DNA from: Podocnemis expansa
Lineage: Eukaryota > Chordata > Testudines > Podocnemididae
Direction of reading: 5' to 3'
Assembly: GCA_007922195.1 (NCBI GenBank)
Contig: ML682003.1
Coordinates: 4,951,383-5,015,382, forward strand
Length of the DNA: 64,000 nucleotides
The translations under genes were made by a program, and so were the position numbers. Below, piece after piece: positions 46,001-56,359 of the stretch; the first letter of the stretch is position 1; each line of letters opens with the position of its first letter. The notes beneath the pieces are model-generated. The model did not search any database. It had not been told where the DNA came from and was given only the letters and a program-made list of their open reading frames with translations.

Positions 46001-46010
46001 NNNNNNNNNN
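46001..46010. other. assembly gap that probably hides lectin exon C3
   Basis: Ten Ns. To the left the sequence aligns with block beta up to about 20593. To the right it aligns with block beta from about 22160, downstream of C2. The missing interval corresponds to about 1.5 kb of block beta including exon C2 (part of which is itself MITE insertion), so the gap should contain the third C exon. Confidence 0.8.
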
Positions 46011-46253
46011 CTCAAGCTGGGTGTAGGACGCGGGGAACTGAGAGAGGCTCTGTCTGGGCTGTGACCCCAACACTGACCAGCTGTCACTCCTGTCCCTGGG
46101 GACACGGCTCCCAGTGTGGACTTGGCTCCTCTGAAGTGGCTGGTTTGTATCTCACTGTTGGGAAGTGTCTCTGGCTGCTTCTCTGATAAAGGGTGTTTAG
46201 GGCTCCAGGAACGGACACCGCTAACCTCCTCTCTTCTCGTCCTGTGATTCCAG

Positions 46254-46536
46254 CTCAGAACTTGGCACTGGGGCGCCCAGCTAATCAGTCCTCCACACAC
46301 CACAGCAATGTAGCTGGGAACGCCGTGGATGGAAAACGCAATGGGATCTTGGAACAAGGCTTCTGCAGCCACACTGAGGCCAACACAGAGCCATGGTGGA
46401 CTGTGGACTTGGGCACCAAGCATTCAATCTCTGCAGTGATCGTGAAGAACAGGGAGGACTGCTGTGGGGAGAGACTCAAGGGGGCCCAGATCCACGTGGG
46501 AGACTCCCTCGTGGACAATGGGAAGCAGAACCCCAT
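46254..46536 (+). CDS. F-type lectin gene, exon B4 (domain 4, N-terminal part)
   Basis: A 283-bp exon (ATTCCAG acceptor, GTAAGT donor) with the same phases as the other B exons. It encodes ALGRPANQSS, NAVDG, CSHTEAN with the candidate ligand His, PWWTVDLGTKHSIS, NREDCCGERL and GDSLVDNGKQNP. All the motifs expected for fucose binding are kept. It is close to B1 and B2 and less like B3. It splices to the terminal exon C4. Confidence 0.93.
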
Positions 46537-46748
46537 GTAAGTTCCTTCCCCAGTTTCTGAATGAAAAGAAACAATGTGTCATTGGCCACAGGACCCCCTC
46601 CTCAGTACTCCGGGCCATGGCCTGTCTCTCCAGGCCCCTCTTTGTTCTCTCTGCCCTCACAGCTGAGATCAATAGATATTTAAGGTCTGAAGGGACCTTT
46701 CCAATCATCTAGTCTGACCCCGAGTGTTTGACAGGTCAGAAATACTCA

Positions 46749-47258
46749 GGGTATGTCCATACACAGACTTTAAATCAAAATAACACTCGTTATTTTGATT
46801 TTTAAAAGCTTTGGTCCACACGATGTTTTCTTGTTTCAATATGATGAGCTCAGTCATTTCAAAACAAGGAAAGTTAGAGCAATTAAATAAAATCATATTT
46901 AAAATCGAAACGACGCCTAGATCACAACTGTTATATCGAAATAACAGTGTGGACATGTTATTTCAATTTAACAGTAGTTTCGATTTAATACTTTTGCCCT
47001 TCTCCTTCCTAGGTTGCCTTCTTCTATTTGTATATTGGGTTGGGGAATGGCCCTTGTAGGGGGCCATCTTGCCACACCTCGCATGGTGCCCCTCTCCTAA
47101 ATCAAACTAGCAAGTCCTGTCCTTGGACATGTTAGTTCATTTGACTTTCTGGTGTGGACCTATTAAATCGATTTAGCTTAAACCAATTTAATGAATTTCA
47201 TAGTGATTTTATTAAATTGATTTAAGTTAAATTTAACTGCCTGTGTGTGGACATAGCC
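46749..47258. mobile_element. foldback MITE, GGCTATGTCTACACT family, 'aaatcgaaat' type
   Basis: Left end GGGTATGTCCATACACAG, right end 'ctgtgtgtggacatagcc'. The interior repeats palindromic 'ttattttgatttt', 'aaatcgaaac' and 'aaattgattta' units. The flanks share TCAG. It lies in the last lectin intron. Confidence 0.8.
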
Positions 47259-47584
47259 TCAGAGATGCTATCCTCAGCCCATAATTTCAGTGCATGCAGT
47301 GGTGTATCTGTTGGGCAGGTGTCCAGGCTAAGTTTGACGTCTACAGCAAAGAGATCCACAGGGATCTTCTCCAGTGGTTAATGACCCCAGTAATAACAGG
47401 CATCTTATTTCTAGTCTGAACTTGGAGGAGACAGGACCAGGGACTCTCCATCTCTTATGAGCCATTATTCACACCCTAGGATGGTCTCTGCAGGCTCCAA
47501 ACAAAAGAGTGATAGTCAGTCGTGTTTTGCACTTACCTGTGCTACCTGGTCCAAACCTTTACTTTTTTCTTCTGTGCTTTGCAG

Positions 47585-47744
47585 CTGCGGGACAATCACC
47601 GACATCTCAGCAGGATCCCTCAGCACCATCTGCTGCAATGGTCGGGAGGGGCGCTATGTCACTATCACCATCCCAGACAGAGCCGAGTATCTCACCCTGT
47701 GCGAGGTTGAGGTCTATGCCACCCGCCAGGGGGATAAGCCCTAG
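47585..47744 (+). CDS. F-type lectin gene, exon C4 (terminal exon)
   Basis: The final coding exon starts after CTTTGCAG, completes the Ile codon in phase 2 and runs to TAG at 47742-47744. It encodes CGTITDISAG, STICCNG, RYVTITIPD, YLTLCEVEVY and a short tail ending GDKP. It has no linker and no splice donor. With exon 1, four B exons, C1, C2, a 161-bp C3 and this exon, the coding length is 1860 bp, an exact multiple of three (619 residues plus stop). The upstream intron differs from those before C1 and C2. Confidence 0.92.
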
Positions 47745-48117
47745 AAAGTGGGAGTGACGCAGCCACCAGCAAGGGGAAGTTCCTTCTCCCTGTGTTTGGA
47801 GCAGGAGAAGAGGGAGCGGGGGTTGATGTGGAACAAGCTTCTGTCCCTTAATAAACTCCACTGGCTGCTTCCTACATCTTTCTTGTCATTTGTCCCCATC
47901 CTGTGCTGTTCTGGCCATATCTGCTATCCGCTTGCCTGTTCCTACAGACATCATGGTTCTGGTCCCACAGGCACCAGAGGGGCATTGTGTCAAATCCCAA
48001 ATTAATCCAGGTCTTCCTCCCAATGATCACCGCTCATTCCCCAGCTTGCTCCCCACTCTGAGTACAACTGGCTCTCTGACTCCCTGACCCTCGTCCTGGG
48101 CTGGGTCTGAAGCTCTC
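47745..48117 (+). other. lectin 3' UTR and downstream flank
   Basis: No further coding sequence. The 3' UTR probably ends shortly after the AATAAA at 47850-47855. The gypsy 5' LTR begins at 48118. Confidence 0.6.
47850..47855 (+). terminator. polyadenylation signal AATAAA of the lectin gene
   Basis: A canonical hexamer 106 bases after the stop codon, with a GT-rich stretch following. It is the first such signal downstream of exon C4. Confidence 0.75.
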
Positions 48118-49198
48118 TGTAATTCCCCTGGGGTCTTAAGGAGCGTGATTCCTTTACATCTTTGCCCTGTGGGAGAGGGACTGTTCGCTGAGGAAGAAAA
48201 GTGTGGAGCTGAGGAGGGGGGCTGCAGCCAGAGGCCCCGGGAAGGAAGCAGCAGAGAGAGGCCCTGCCTGAAGCCGGGGAAGACAGAGCATCTGACCTAG
48301 GAAGCCACGGCAGCACCCACAGAAGGACACTGTGCTGGGGAGAGTCGCCCAAGGACAGAGCGGGATCTAGTAACTGGCCATCTGGAGCCGTGGGGCCATT
48401 GAATACAGGGCCTGGGACTCAGGGGGCAGGTTGTAGTTAGTTAAGTGGGGAGGGGGTCACTCTGGGTTCGCAGAGAGCGGCAGAAGAGGCATCAGAGGGT
48501 TTTCTTTTGCTGGGAAAGTGCTAGCTCCAAAGACTAGGAGTTGCTGGACTGAACTCTGGACTGTAACTGTCCTGGGACTCCTGAGCTCAGGGTACAGATA
48601 CAGAGCTCATGTCTGCCTCCAGCCTGCTGCATTGTTGGGCGTTGCAGGGCCCTGTGTTAGCTGTTACTCTGTGTTACTGCTGCCCCATCTCCCCTCTTGG
48701 TTTTCCCTCTGCACCTCTGTAAATAAACCTTCCCTGTTCCCATAATCCCTGCGCTATCTCAATGTGCATGTGGTCACTCTGGGGGTTTTGGAACAGGTGC
48801 CCCTGGGGCAAAGGGGCTCTCCTTGCTGGGTCCACACACACTCCCTTCTCTGGCCAGAGATACCTGCAAGGCAGACTCTGTCTGTCTAGGATTACCAGAG
48901 GTCAGGCAAAAGGAGGACAAGTCCTCCTTTTTATCTTCATGTCCTCCATCCAGCAGGCATTTTAAAAATACATGATTTTGTTTGGCTTTTTACTTATGGG
49001 GTTAAAGTATGCTGGAACACCCCAGCACACCCTAGTTTTAGGGGGAAGTGTTTTAGGGCCCCCTAAAAACAGAAGAATATTACATTAATACAACACTTTT
49101 TCCATATGTCCTCCAATGTCCTCCTTTTTGTACTTCGTTGTTCTCCTTTCCATACGTTGGTATCTGGTAACCCTATGTCTGGCCACATGGGTGTTACA
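48118..49198 (+). repeat. 5' LTR of the gypsy element, with MITE insertion
   Basis: It begins TGTAATTCCCC and ends GGGTGTTACA. It aligns along its length with 55293-56072, except for a 289-bp insertion. AATAAA lies near 48722, followed by the CCCTGTTCCCATAATCCCTG region common to both LTRs. Confidence 0.92.
48887..49175. mobile_element. MITE in the 5' LTR (TAGGRTTACCAGA ends)
   Basis: Absent from the 3' LTR, which reads 'gactctgtctggcc' straight through. The ends TAGGATTACCAGA and TCTGGTAACCCTA are inverted copies. The interior contains 'aggaggac' and 'gtcctcct' motifs. The target duplication is unclear because of local 'tgtc' repeats. Confidence 0.75.
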
Positions 49199-49405
49199 CT
49201 TGGTGGCCCGTACAGGGAAATCTTGCAGTACACAAACCTCTGTGTCACACACCCTTCCTTGGTGCTCCTTCAGAGTGAAAAGAGCCCACCTGCTGAGAAA
49301 AAAAGGGGGGAATGGAGACACAAATACTAGAAGACCTTTGCCAAGGGGCACAGATCTCAGGAGCCCAGGCTGTTCTGGTGGCAGGGTTCCCAGAAGAGAT
49401 GGAAC

Positions 49406-49764
49406 CAGGGGCGTCGCTGGCGCTGGGCACGTGTGGCACATGCAGCTGACAGCCATGGCAGCCCCTTCCCACAGGGATCCGGGGCCTGGCCTCCTGCAGC
49501 CTCTTCTGGCCCCGTCCCCGGCCGGGGATCTGGGGGCCAGTTGCTCGCAGCCGCAGTGGCCAGTCCCGGGCCCGGCCGCACATGCTGGCAGCAGCCTTGA
49601 TCCCGGACTGGGATGCGGGGCCTGGCCGCTTATGTTGGCACGGCGGCGCCGGGCCTTGTCCCTGGCCAGGGGGCGTGGCCTGGTGGCTGGGGGTGTGGCC
49701 AGCGGGCTGAGGGCAGGGCTTGGGCCCATGCCCCGGGTCCCTCCCCCACCCAGCGACACCCCTG
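49406..49764. mobile_element. hAT-like MITE inserted at the gag start codon (359 bp)
   Basis: Ends CAGGGGCGTCGCTGG and CAGCGACACCCCTG. It is flanked by a perfect 8-bp duplication GATGGAAC (49398-49405 and 49765-49772). The duplicated octamer contains the gag ATG. Same family as 45828-45918 and 57435-57604. Confidence 0.92.
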
Positions 49765-49765
49765 G

Positions 49766-51150
49766 ATGGAACCCAATGAAATTGAGGAGAGCCTAGATGC
49801 AGTGGGAATAGTGGGGAGAGTGAAGGTCCACGCTCGTATTTACAGGCGTGAAGTGAAGGGCATGATAGCACTATGTACTCATCCTGATAAAGTACCCAAA
49901 GATGTGCAAGTGGGAGGCACCCCCTGGACAATTCTGGGGCCAAGACAGTCCTCTGCTAGCACACCTTTGGTACTGGAGGTGGACTCATTAGCTCAGAAGC
50001 TACAGAGGCTGATGGCAAATGAGAAGCGAACACGAGAGGAATTGATATTGGCATTAGGAGGAACTCCAACACCTGCAGCACCCAACCCAGTGGAGTGGGC
50101 AAAAGAGTTGGGGAATGCCCTCAGAGATGTGTTGAAGCCAGTATCTGAAAATGCACCATACAAGCGGTTACCTTGTTTCTCTGTAGTCATACCTGTACCC
50201 TCAGGGGAAGATGATTATGAGACTTGGAGGGAATCTTCGGTGCCCCTTGTCCAAGAGTGGCAATGCTCCTACGCTGAAAAGCGGAAACGGGTGCTTGAGA
50301 GTCTGAGGGGACCTGCTATGCGGATTGTCCGAACCATGAAAGACTCCCAACCAGCTGCCACAGTGCATGACTATTTAGCTGCTCTTGAGAGTGTCTATGG
50401 CACAACGGATAGCGGCGAAGACCTGTAGTATCAGTTTCGTCACACCTATCAAGGGCCTCATGAGAGGTTGTCAGATTTCGTCAGGAGGCTGGAGGATTTA
50501 GTGCAGCAGGTAATGCAGAAGGGAGGAAATCCCACTAAGCACATTGATTCTGCTAGGTTAGATCAGATCCTTCGGGGAACCCGACAAAACCATGACTGAG
50601 ATGGTTTAGTGGGAGTGGTCCTGCCTCTGGCAGGGGGTTGGACTAGATGACCTATGAGGTCCCTTCCAACCCTAGGATTCTGTGATTCTATGATTCTAAG
50701 ATGGGTTGATGCTGTGGCGATTACAGCTGAGGGAGCGGATCCAAAACCCACCTCCATTCCACAATCTCATTCGAGAGATATGTGAAGAAGAGGAGCGATT
50801 TATACAGGCAGATACCGTGGCACTGCCAAGGAAGGTAGGGAGTTACACGACCACAGTGCATGGAGTAACAGAGGATGCCCCATCAGTAGCAGCAGCCCTA
50901 AGAGATTTGACCCAAGAAGTGGCCATGCTGAAGGCTTATGCTGCACCATCTGAAACAACTAAAAATAACCAGAGGGGTGATAGCCCAAAAAAGGGGTTCT
51001 GTTATAACTGTGGGAGAGATGGACACTATGCATTGGAGTGCTGGAAAAAGACAGACCATGCAAGGGTATCTCGGAGAATGCAGGAAACCCGTAAGGAGCT
51101 TCAGGGAAATGCCAATGGGGCTTGGAGAAGGAGCGATCCAAGACCCTGAA
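49766..51150 (+). pseudogene. gypsy gag, PNMA-like, inactivated
   Basis: The structural protein of the element. From ATG 49766 it reads EIEESLDAVGIVGRVKVHAR (an N-terminal region like that of PNMA proteins), then a capsid-like part with 'YKRLPCFSVVIPVPSGEDDY', EKRKRVLESLRGPAMRIVR and ALESVYG. A stop at 50426-50428 ends this frame. The next piece (ERLSDFVRRLEDLVQQV, SARLDQILRG) continues until a CR1 fragment at 50582. After it come 'REICEEEERFIQADTVALP' and a CX2CX4HX4C knuckle at 51000-51041. PNMA genes are known to derive from a Ty3/gypsy gag, and this is a related source element in decay. Confidence 0.85.
50582..50698 (+). mobile_element. CR1 3' fragment inserted in gag
   Basis: 117 bp of forward CR1 3' end, from 'acaaaaccatgac' to the ATTCTATG tail. 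It splits gag between the ILRG stretch and the following LQLRERI stretch. Confidence 0.9.
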
Positions 51151-51179
51151 ATTCCAAGGCTCCCCAGAAAAAAACACAG

Positions 51180-54100
51180 ATTGGGGTTACCCTGATGGGC
51201 TAATACGGCTCCAAGCTGTCATACCTCTCTGTACAGAGGGACATTTGTGTGAGGCATTGCTTGATAGTGGATCACAGGTTGCCATACTTTATGAATCTTA
51301 CTTCAAGAACACCTGCAGGATTTGCCCCTGCATTCCCTGTCCAGCTTAACAGTCTGGGGAATTGATGGTGACTCATGCCCCTATCTGGGGTATATCCTGT
51401 TAAAGGTCCAATTTCCAAAGGATGTTGCAGGGACAACCCAGGAAATAGAAGCATTGGCATTGATCTGCCCAGATCCAAAGTTAAGAGAATATGCACCTTT
51501 AATCCTAGGGACATATGCAAACCTGTTTCAAAGAGTAGCACAGAAGTGTCGAGAGATGGCAGGGAATAACTATCTGCAGGAGCTACCAATGCATGCTTTA
51601 TATAAAGCTTCATACCAGTGAGTGGGATGCCCTACATCTCAAGAGGAGACCAAGGCTAAGCTTTTTGGGAAGGATAGTTTCCAATTTGGGGATTCCCCCA
51701 TTCCTGCTGAGTGGAAGGACCAGCTGTGTGAGGAGTTAGTCAAGAGGAAGGCTGTTTTCTCTATGCATGAGTGGGATGTTGGGTGTGGTCAGGGTGTGGA
51801 ACACCATATCTGAATGCAGGATGGTTGGCCTTTTCGAGAGAGATCACGACGCTTATCCTCTGCCAATATTGAAGATGTGAGGCAGCACCTACAGGAACTG
51901 GCCCAAGCAGGTATCATTGAGGAATCCAGGAGCCCTTACACATCACCAATTGTTGTAGTACAAAAGAAAAGTGGCAAGGTGTGCACATGTGTTGATTATC
52001 GCACTCTGAACAGGCGAACGATCCCTGACCAATACACAATGCCCCGGGTGGATGATGCTTTGGATAGCCTGAATGGCAGTTCCTGGTTCTCTGTACTTGG
52101 TCTCCACAGTGGAGACTATCAAGTAGCCATGGCACCAGAGGACTGAGAGAAGACAGCGTTCATCTGCCCCTTGGGATTTTACCAATTTAATCGTATGCCA
52201 CAAGGAGTATCTGGGGCTCTAGCCACATTTTAGCGACTCATGGAATAGGTTGGAGGGGATATACACCTGTTAGAGTGCCTGGTGTATCTGGATGACATTG
52301 TGGTCTTCGGGCGCACGTTAGAAGAACATGAAACTCGGCTGTGCAAGGTCCTGGGTCAGTTGGAAGAGGCTGGTCTGAAGTTATCCTTAGACAAGTGCAT
52401 CTTCTGCCAGACATCTGTACGATATGTAGGACACATTGTATCTTGCAGATGGTATAGCGACAGACCCAGAGAAGGTAAAAGCAGTAACCACCTGGCCAAG
52501 GCCTACAACTCTCAAGGAATTACAGTTGTTTCTGGGATTCTGTGGCTATTATTGCAGGTTCATAAAAAATTATTCCCATATTGTGCATGCCTTCACAGAA
52601 CTCACAAAGGATACCCTCCCACAAATAAGAAAAAGGGCAGACCACCCCGGCATCGACATTTCAATGTGAGTACACTTTTCAGAAAGTGCTGGACTTCTGA
52701 ATGTGAAGAAGCTTTCTGTAACATCATTCAACAGCTTACTCAAGCACCTGTTTTGGTGTATGCTGACCCCACTCAGCCATATGAGCTCCATGTTGATGCA
52801 AGCTACACTGGTTAGGAGCTATCCTTTATCAAGAGCATGAAGGCAAACTTTGACCAGTAGCTTTTGCAAGTCGAGGCCTCACATCATCAGAGACAAACTA
52901 CCCTGCTCATCAAGTGGAGTTCCTGGCATTAAAATGGGCTGTGATAGAGAGGTTTCATGATTACCTGTATGGAGCAAAGTTTATTGTAAAGACTGATAAA
53001 AACCTTTTGACATATATCAACACAACAGCAAAATTATCTGTAGCAGGACTTCGGTGGTTAGCGGCACTCTCTGCTTATGATTTCACCCTTCAGTATTGCC
53101 CTGGTCGAACAAACAAAGATGCAGATGCCTTGTCTCATCAGCCTCACATTAAAGACTTGTCACCCAATAATTGGACGAATGTGGGTACCCCTGAATTGGG
53201 AGCTTTATGCTAACGAGTATCTGTTGTGGAGGAACACTCCACGGCCAATGGGGAACGAGCAATTGACTGCCTGGGGGCACCCCCACAAGCCATATCCATA
53301 GCCTACTCAAGTTTTAGTAGAGTACAGGATCCTCAACTGCCCAGACTAAAGGATCGGAAGGTGGAACATGCCCAGAGAGCTGACCCACGAATGAAGGATG
53401 TCCTTTACGGTTTGAAAAGGGGAAAGGATCCCAAGAGTATTCGACTGAGTCATCCAAAGGAGGTCGTCTTGCTGAAGGAATGGGATTGCTTATTGGTTCG
53501 AGGTGAGCAACTTTATCAAGGGAAGAAGCATTCCCCGAGACCTTACCCAAAGCAGTTGGTACTACCACAAAAGTATCGGCAAGGTGTATTGGAGGCCTGC
53601 CATGATCAAATGGGTCACCTGGGAGTAGAACGGTTAGAGGCCTTAGTTAAGGCAAGATACTATTGGCCCCAGATGGGGCATGACATTGCCCACCATGAAC
53701 ACACTTGTACGAGATGCATCTGATGAAAGACTTTGCCTAAGCAGACAGCCCCTCTTGTCAATATCACAATTTCAGCACCCATGGAGCTTGTCTGTCTGGA
53801 CTTTTGTCATTAGAGCCTGATTGCCAGGGTACAACAAATATCCTGGTGGTAACCGCGCATTTTACTCGTTATGCTCAGGCTTATCCCACAAAAAATCAAA
53901 AAGCTTCCACAGTTGCCAAGATCCTGTGGGACTAGTTCTTCATTCACTACAGGTTGCCAGCGAGACTACACTCAGACCAGGGATGGGATTTTGAGAGTTG
54001 ATTAATAAAAGAACTTTGCACAATCATGGGGATTAAAAAATCACACATCACCCCTTATCATTCACAAGGGAATCCACTGCCTGAATGATTCAACCACACA

Positions 54101-54640
54101 CTGCTCAACATGCTGGGAACCCTAGAGCCTCACTAGAAAAAATCCTGGAGCCAGCACGTGGAGCACTTGGTACATGCCTATAACTGCACTCGGCATGAGG
54201 CAACTGGTTACACACCATACATGTTGATGTGTGGTCAAGAGGCATGGCTGCCAGTTGGCCTCTGTTTTGGAGTGTCTTCCAATGGGGAACTCCCTGAAAC
54301 ATATTTGAAGTGTGTGGCTTGCCTAAAAGATCAATTGAAAGAGGCATATTGGATAGCAACACAAGCCTCTGGCCAACAGAATCAAAAGACAAATTGCGAT
54401 ATGATCAGCGAGTGAGGCAACAGGAACTTCAGACTGGTGATTGGGTGCTGGCCTGAAATCTGGAATTACAGGGAAAGCACAAAATTGCTGATCTTTGGGA
54501 GTCAAACCTGTATGTTATTAAGAAGAAACTGGGAGATCTAACAGTGTATCGGATATGCCTGGAGGGCAGTCGTGGCCCCACTAAAACTCTACACCAGAAT
54601 CACCTGTTACCTGTAGGACAGGTATTGTTCCCCAATGAGG
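51180..54640 (+). pseudogene. gypsy pol (protease, RT, RNase H, integrase), inactivated
   Basis: Domains in order: protease (ALLDSGSQVAILYESYF, about 51250-51310); RT (IIEESRSPYTSPIVVVQKKS, KVCTCVDYRTLNRRTIPDQY, FYQFNRMPQGV, catalytic YLDD at about 52284-52295); RNase H (ELHVDASYTG, EFLALKWAVIERFHDYLYG, about 52700-53160); integrase HHCC region (HDQMGHLGVERLEALVKARY, HTCTRCI, 53604-53722); a core with ITPYHSQGNPLPE; and a C-terminal part. Stops interrupt at least at 51619, 51813, 52144, 52231 and 52813, and further ones lie downstream, so no protein can be made. Confidence 0.9.
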
Positions 54641-55290
54641 ATGATCCCACAGTCTCTGAGCCCCCTGGTCCTGCCAGTCGGACACGATCCCAGCAATGCA
54701 TCTATAATAGGACTTTGCAAAGACCTGGCTCCTCAGAGAGTGAGGATGAACTCGTGTTCAGCCAATGTCCTTTTGGAGAAGTTTCAACCACACCAGATCT
54801 TTCTAACACTGCACAAAGAGATAGAGAAGGGGAAGAACCCACAGTAAGTGTCCCAGAGGGTTCAGTGGCCGAATCTGTGGGGACCCACTGCGGGCCTGAT
54901 GAGGAAGAGAACCCTGTATCCGATACAACCACTTTAAATCCAGATGCGCCTTTTTTTACACCTCGAGGTTCTGTCACCATGCCCCCATGTTCAGTAGTGC
55001 CACAGCAGTTGATGCCTGACAGCCAGCTTAGATGTTCCTCCAGGGAAGGGAAGCCCAGCTGTGTGCTGACATATGAGTGGTTGGGGGAACCCAGTGAAGT
55101 AAGAATCTCTGGAGTACCCCAGGGCATGAGTTGCCTTACGGAAAACCTGTTCCACCTCTCAGGGTCCCATGGGTTGGATGACTATGATAATCCTGACCAA
55201 TGGGTCCCTAGGTCTCCTGCTGGGAATCCATGGACTGAACTTGCCCACCTTGTTGGGGGCACCAAGGATCTGTTTCTTTGGGGGGGGGGC
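54544..55290 (+). pseudogene. integrase C-terminus and trailing frame up to the 3' LTR
   Basis: An open frame of about 270 codons starts with the integrase C-terminal 'HQNHLLPVGQVLFP' stretch and continues into Ser/Thr/Pro-rich sequence with no recognised domain. I see no transmembrane segment or other sign of an envelope protein. Confidence 0.6.
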
Positions 55291-55292
55291 AG

Positions 55293-56072
55293 TGTAACCC
55301 CCCCTGGGGTCTTAAGGAGCATGGTTCCTTTAAATCTTTGCCCTGTGGGAGAGGGTTTGTGTAGCTGAGGAGGGGGACTGCAGCTGGAGGCCCCGAGAAG
55401 GAGGCAGCAGGGAGAGGCCCTGCCTGAAGCCAGGGAAGACAGACGGCTGACCTGGGAAGCCAGGCCAGCACCCACAGAAGGACACTGCGCTGGGGAGAGT
55501 CACCCAAGGACAGAGCGGGATCCAGTAACTGGCCATCTGGAGTCGTGGGGCCGTTGAGTATAGGACCTGGGACTCGGCCTGGGGTTCAGGGGGGAGGTTA
55601 TAGTTAGTTAAGTGGGGAGGGTGTCACTCTGGGTTCACAGAGAGCGGCAGAAGAGGCATCAGAGGGCTTTTTGCTGGGAAGATGCTGGCGCCAAAGTCTA
55701 GGAGTTGCTGGACTGAACACTGGACTGGAACTGTGCTGGGACTCCTGAACTCAGGGTGCAGATACAGAGCTCACCTCTGCCTCCAGCCTGCTGCATTGGT
55801 GGGCGTTGCAGGGTCCTGTGTTAGCTGTTACTCTGTGTTACTGCTGCCCCATCTCCCCTGCTGGTTTTTCTCTTTGCATCTCTGTAAATAAACCTTCCCC
55901 ATTCCCATAATCCCTGCGCTATCCCAGTGTGTGCGTGTGTGTGATCACTCTGAGGGTTTTGGAACAGGTGCTCCTGGGGCAAAAGGGCTCTCTTTGCTGT
56001 GTCCCCGTGAACACCCTTCTCTGGTCAGAGCTGCCTGCAACGCAGACTCTGTCTGGCCACGTGGGTGTTACA
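55293..56072 (+). repeat. 3' LTR of the gypsy element
   Basis: It begins TGTAACCCCCC and ends GGGTGTTACA. It is colinear with the 5' LTR without the 289-bp MITE and differs by scattered substitutions and small indels. AATAAA lies near 55886. Confidence 0.92.
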
Positions 56073-56359
56073 TCCCATTCTTCATTCCCCATGAATCCAA
56101 GGTTCCTTATACAGCCCTCCCCTGAATGTCAGCTGGCTCATGGCTCTGCTGCCACATATCGTGGCCCTGGGCCATCAGCAAAGCAAGGCTAGGTTTGGAC
56201 TCCCCATCCATAAACTCAGCAGCTGCTTCAGTCCTTCAGGGATGCCTTTGATGCAACCTGGAGACACCCCAGGAGAGTGGAAGAGCTGTGACCAGGAAGA
56301 CCCTGAGCTTGTGGGCCAGACCCAGCAGTCAGAGACCTAAGAAAGAATTCTCTGTAGTA
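56073..56359. other. intergenic stretch between gypsy and CR1
   Basis: Nothing recognised. Confidence 0.5.

Larger units (their letters stand above)
48118..56072 (+). mobile_element. Ty3/gypsy retrotransposon with two LTRs and PNMA-like gag (degenerate)
   Basis: A full-length but decayed element: 5' LTR, primer-binding-site position (TGGTGGCCCGTACAGGG just after 49198), gag, zinc knuckle, protease, RT, RNase H, integrase, a purine tract ending in G10 near 55280-55290, and 3' LTR. It is the Ty3/gypsy order with integrase last and no envelope gene seen. Stops and frameshifts occur throughout, and later insertions sit at 48887-49175, 49406-49764 and 50582-50698. The flanking 4-mers tctc and tccc differ at one base. 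Confidence 0.92.

Noticed and set aside
49085..49943. Overlapping long frames on both strands before gag
   Set aside because: They cover the GC-rich hAT-like MITE at 49406-49764 and the LTR edge. Only the plus-strand frame from 49766 has gag similarity.
54544..55368. Possible envelope gene in the gypsy element
   Set aside because: The frame begins with the integrase C-terminus and has no signal peptide, transmembrane segment or glycoprotein-like cysteine pattern; it is a trailing frame to the LTR.
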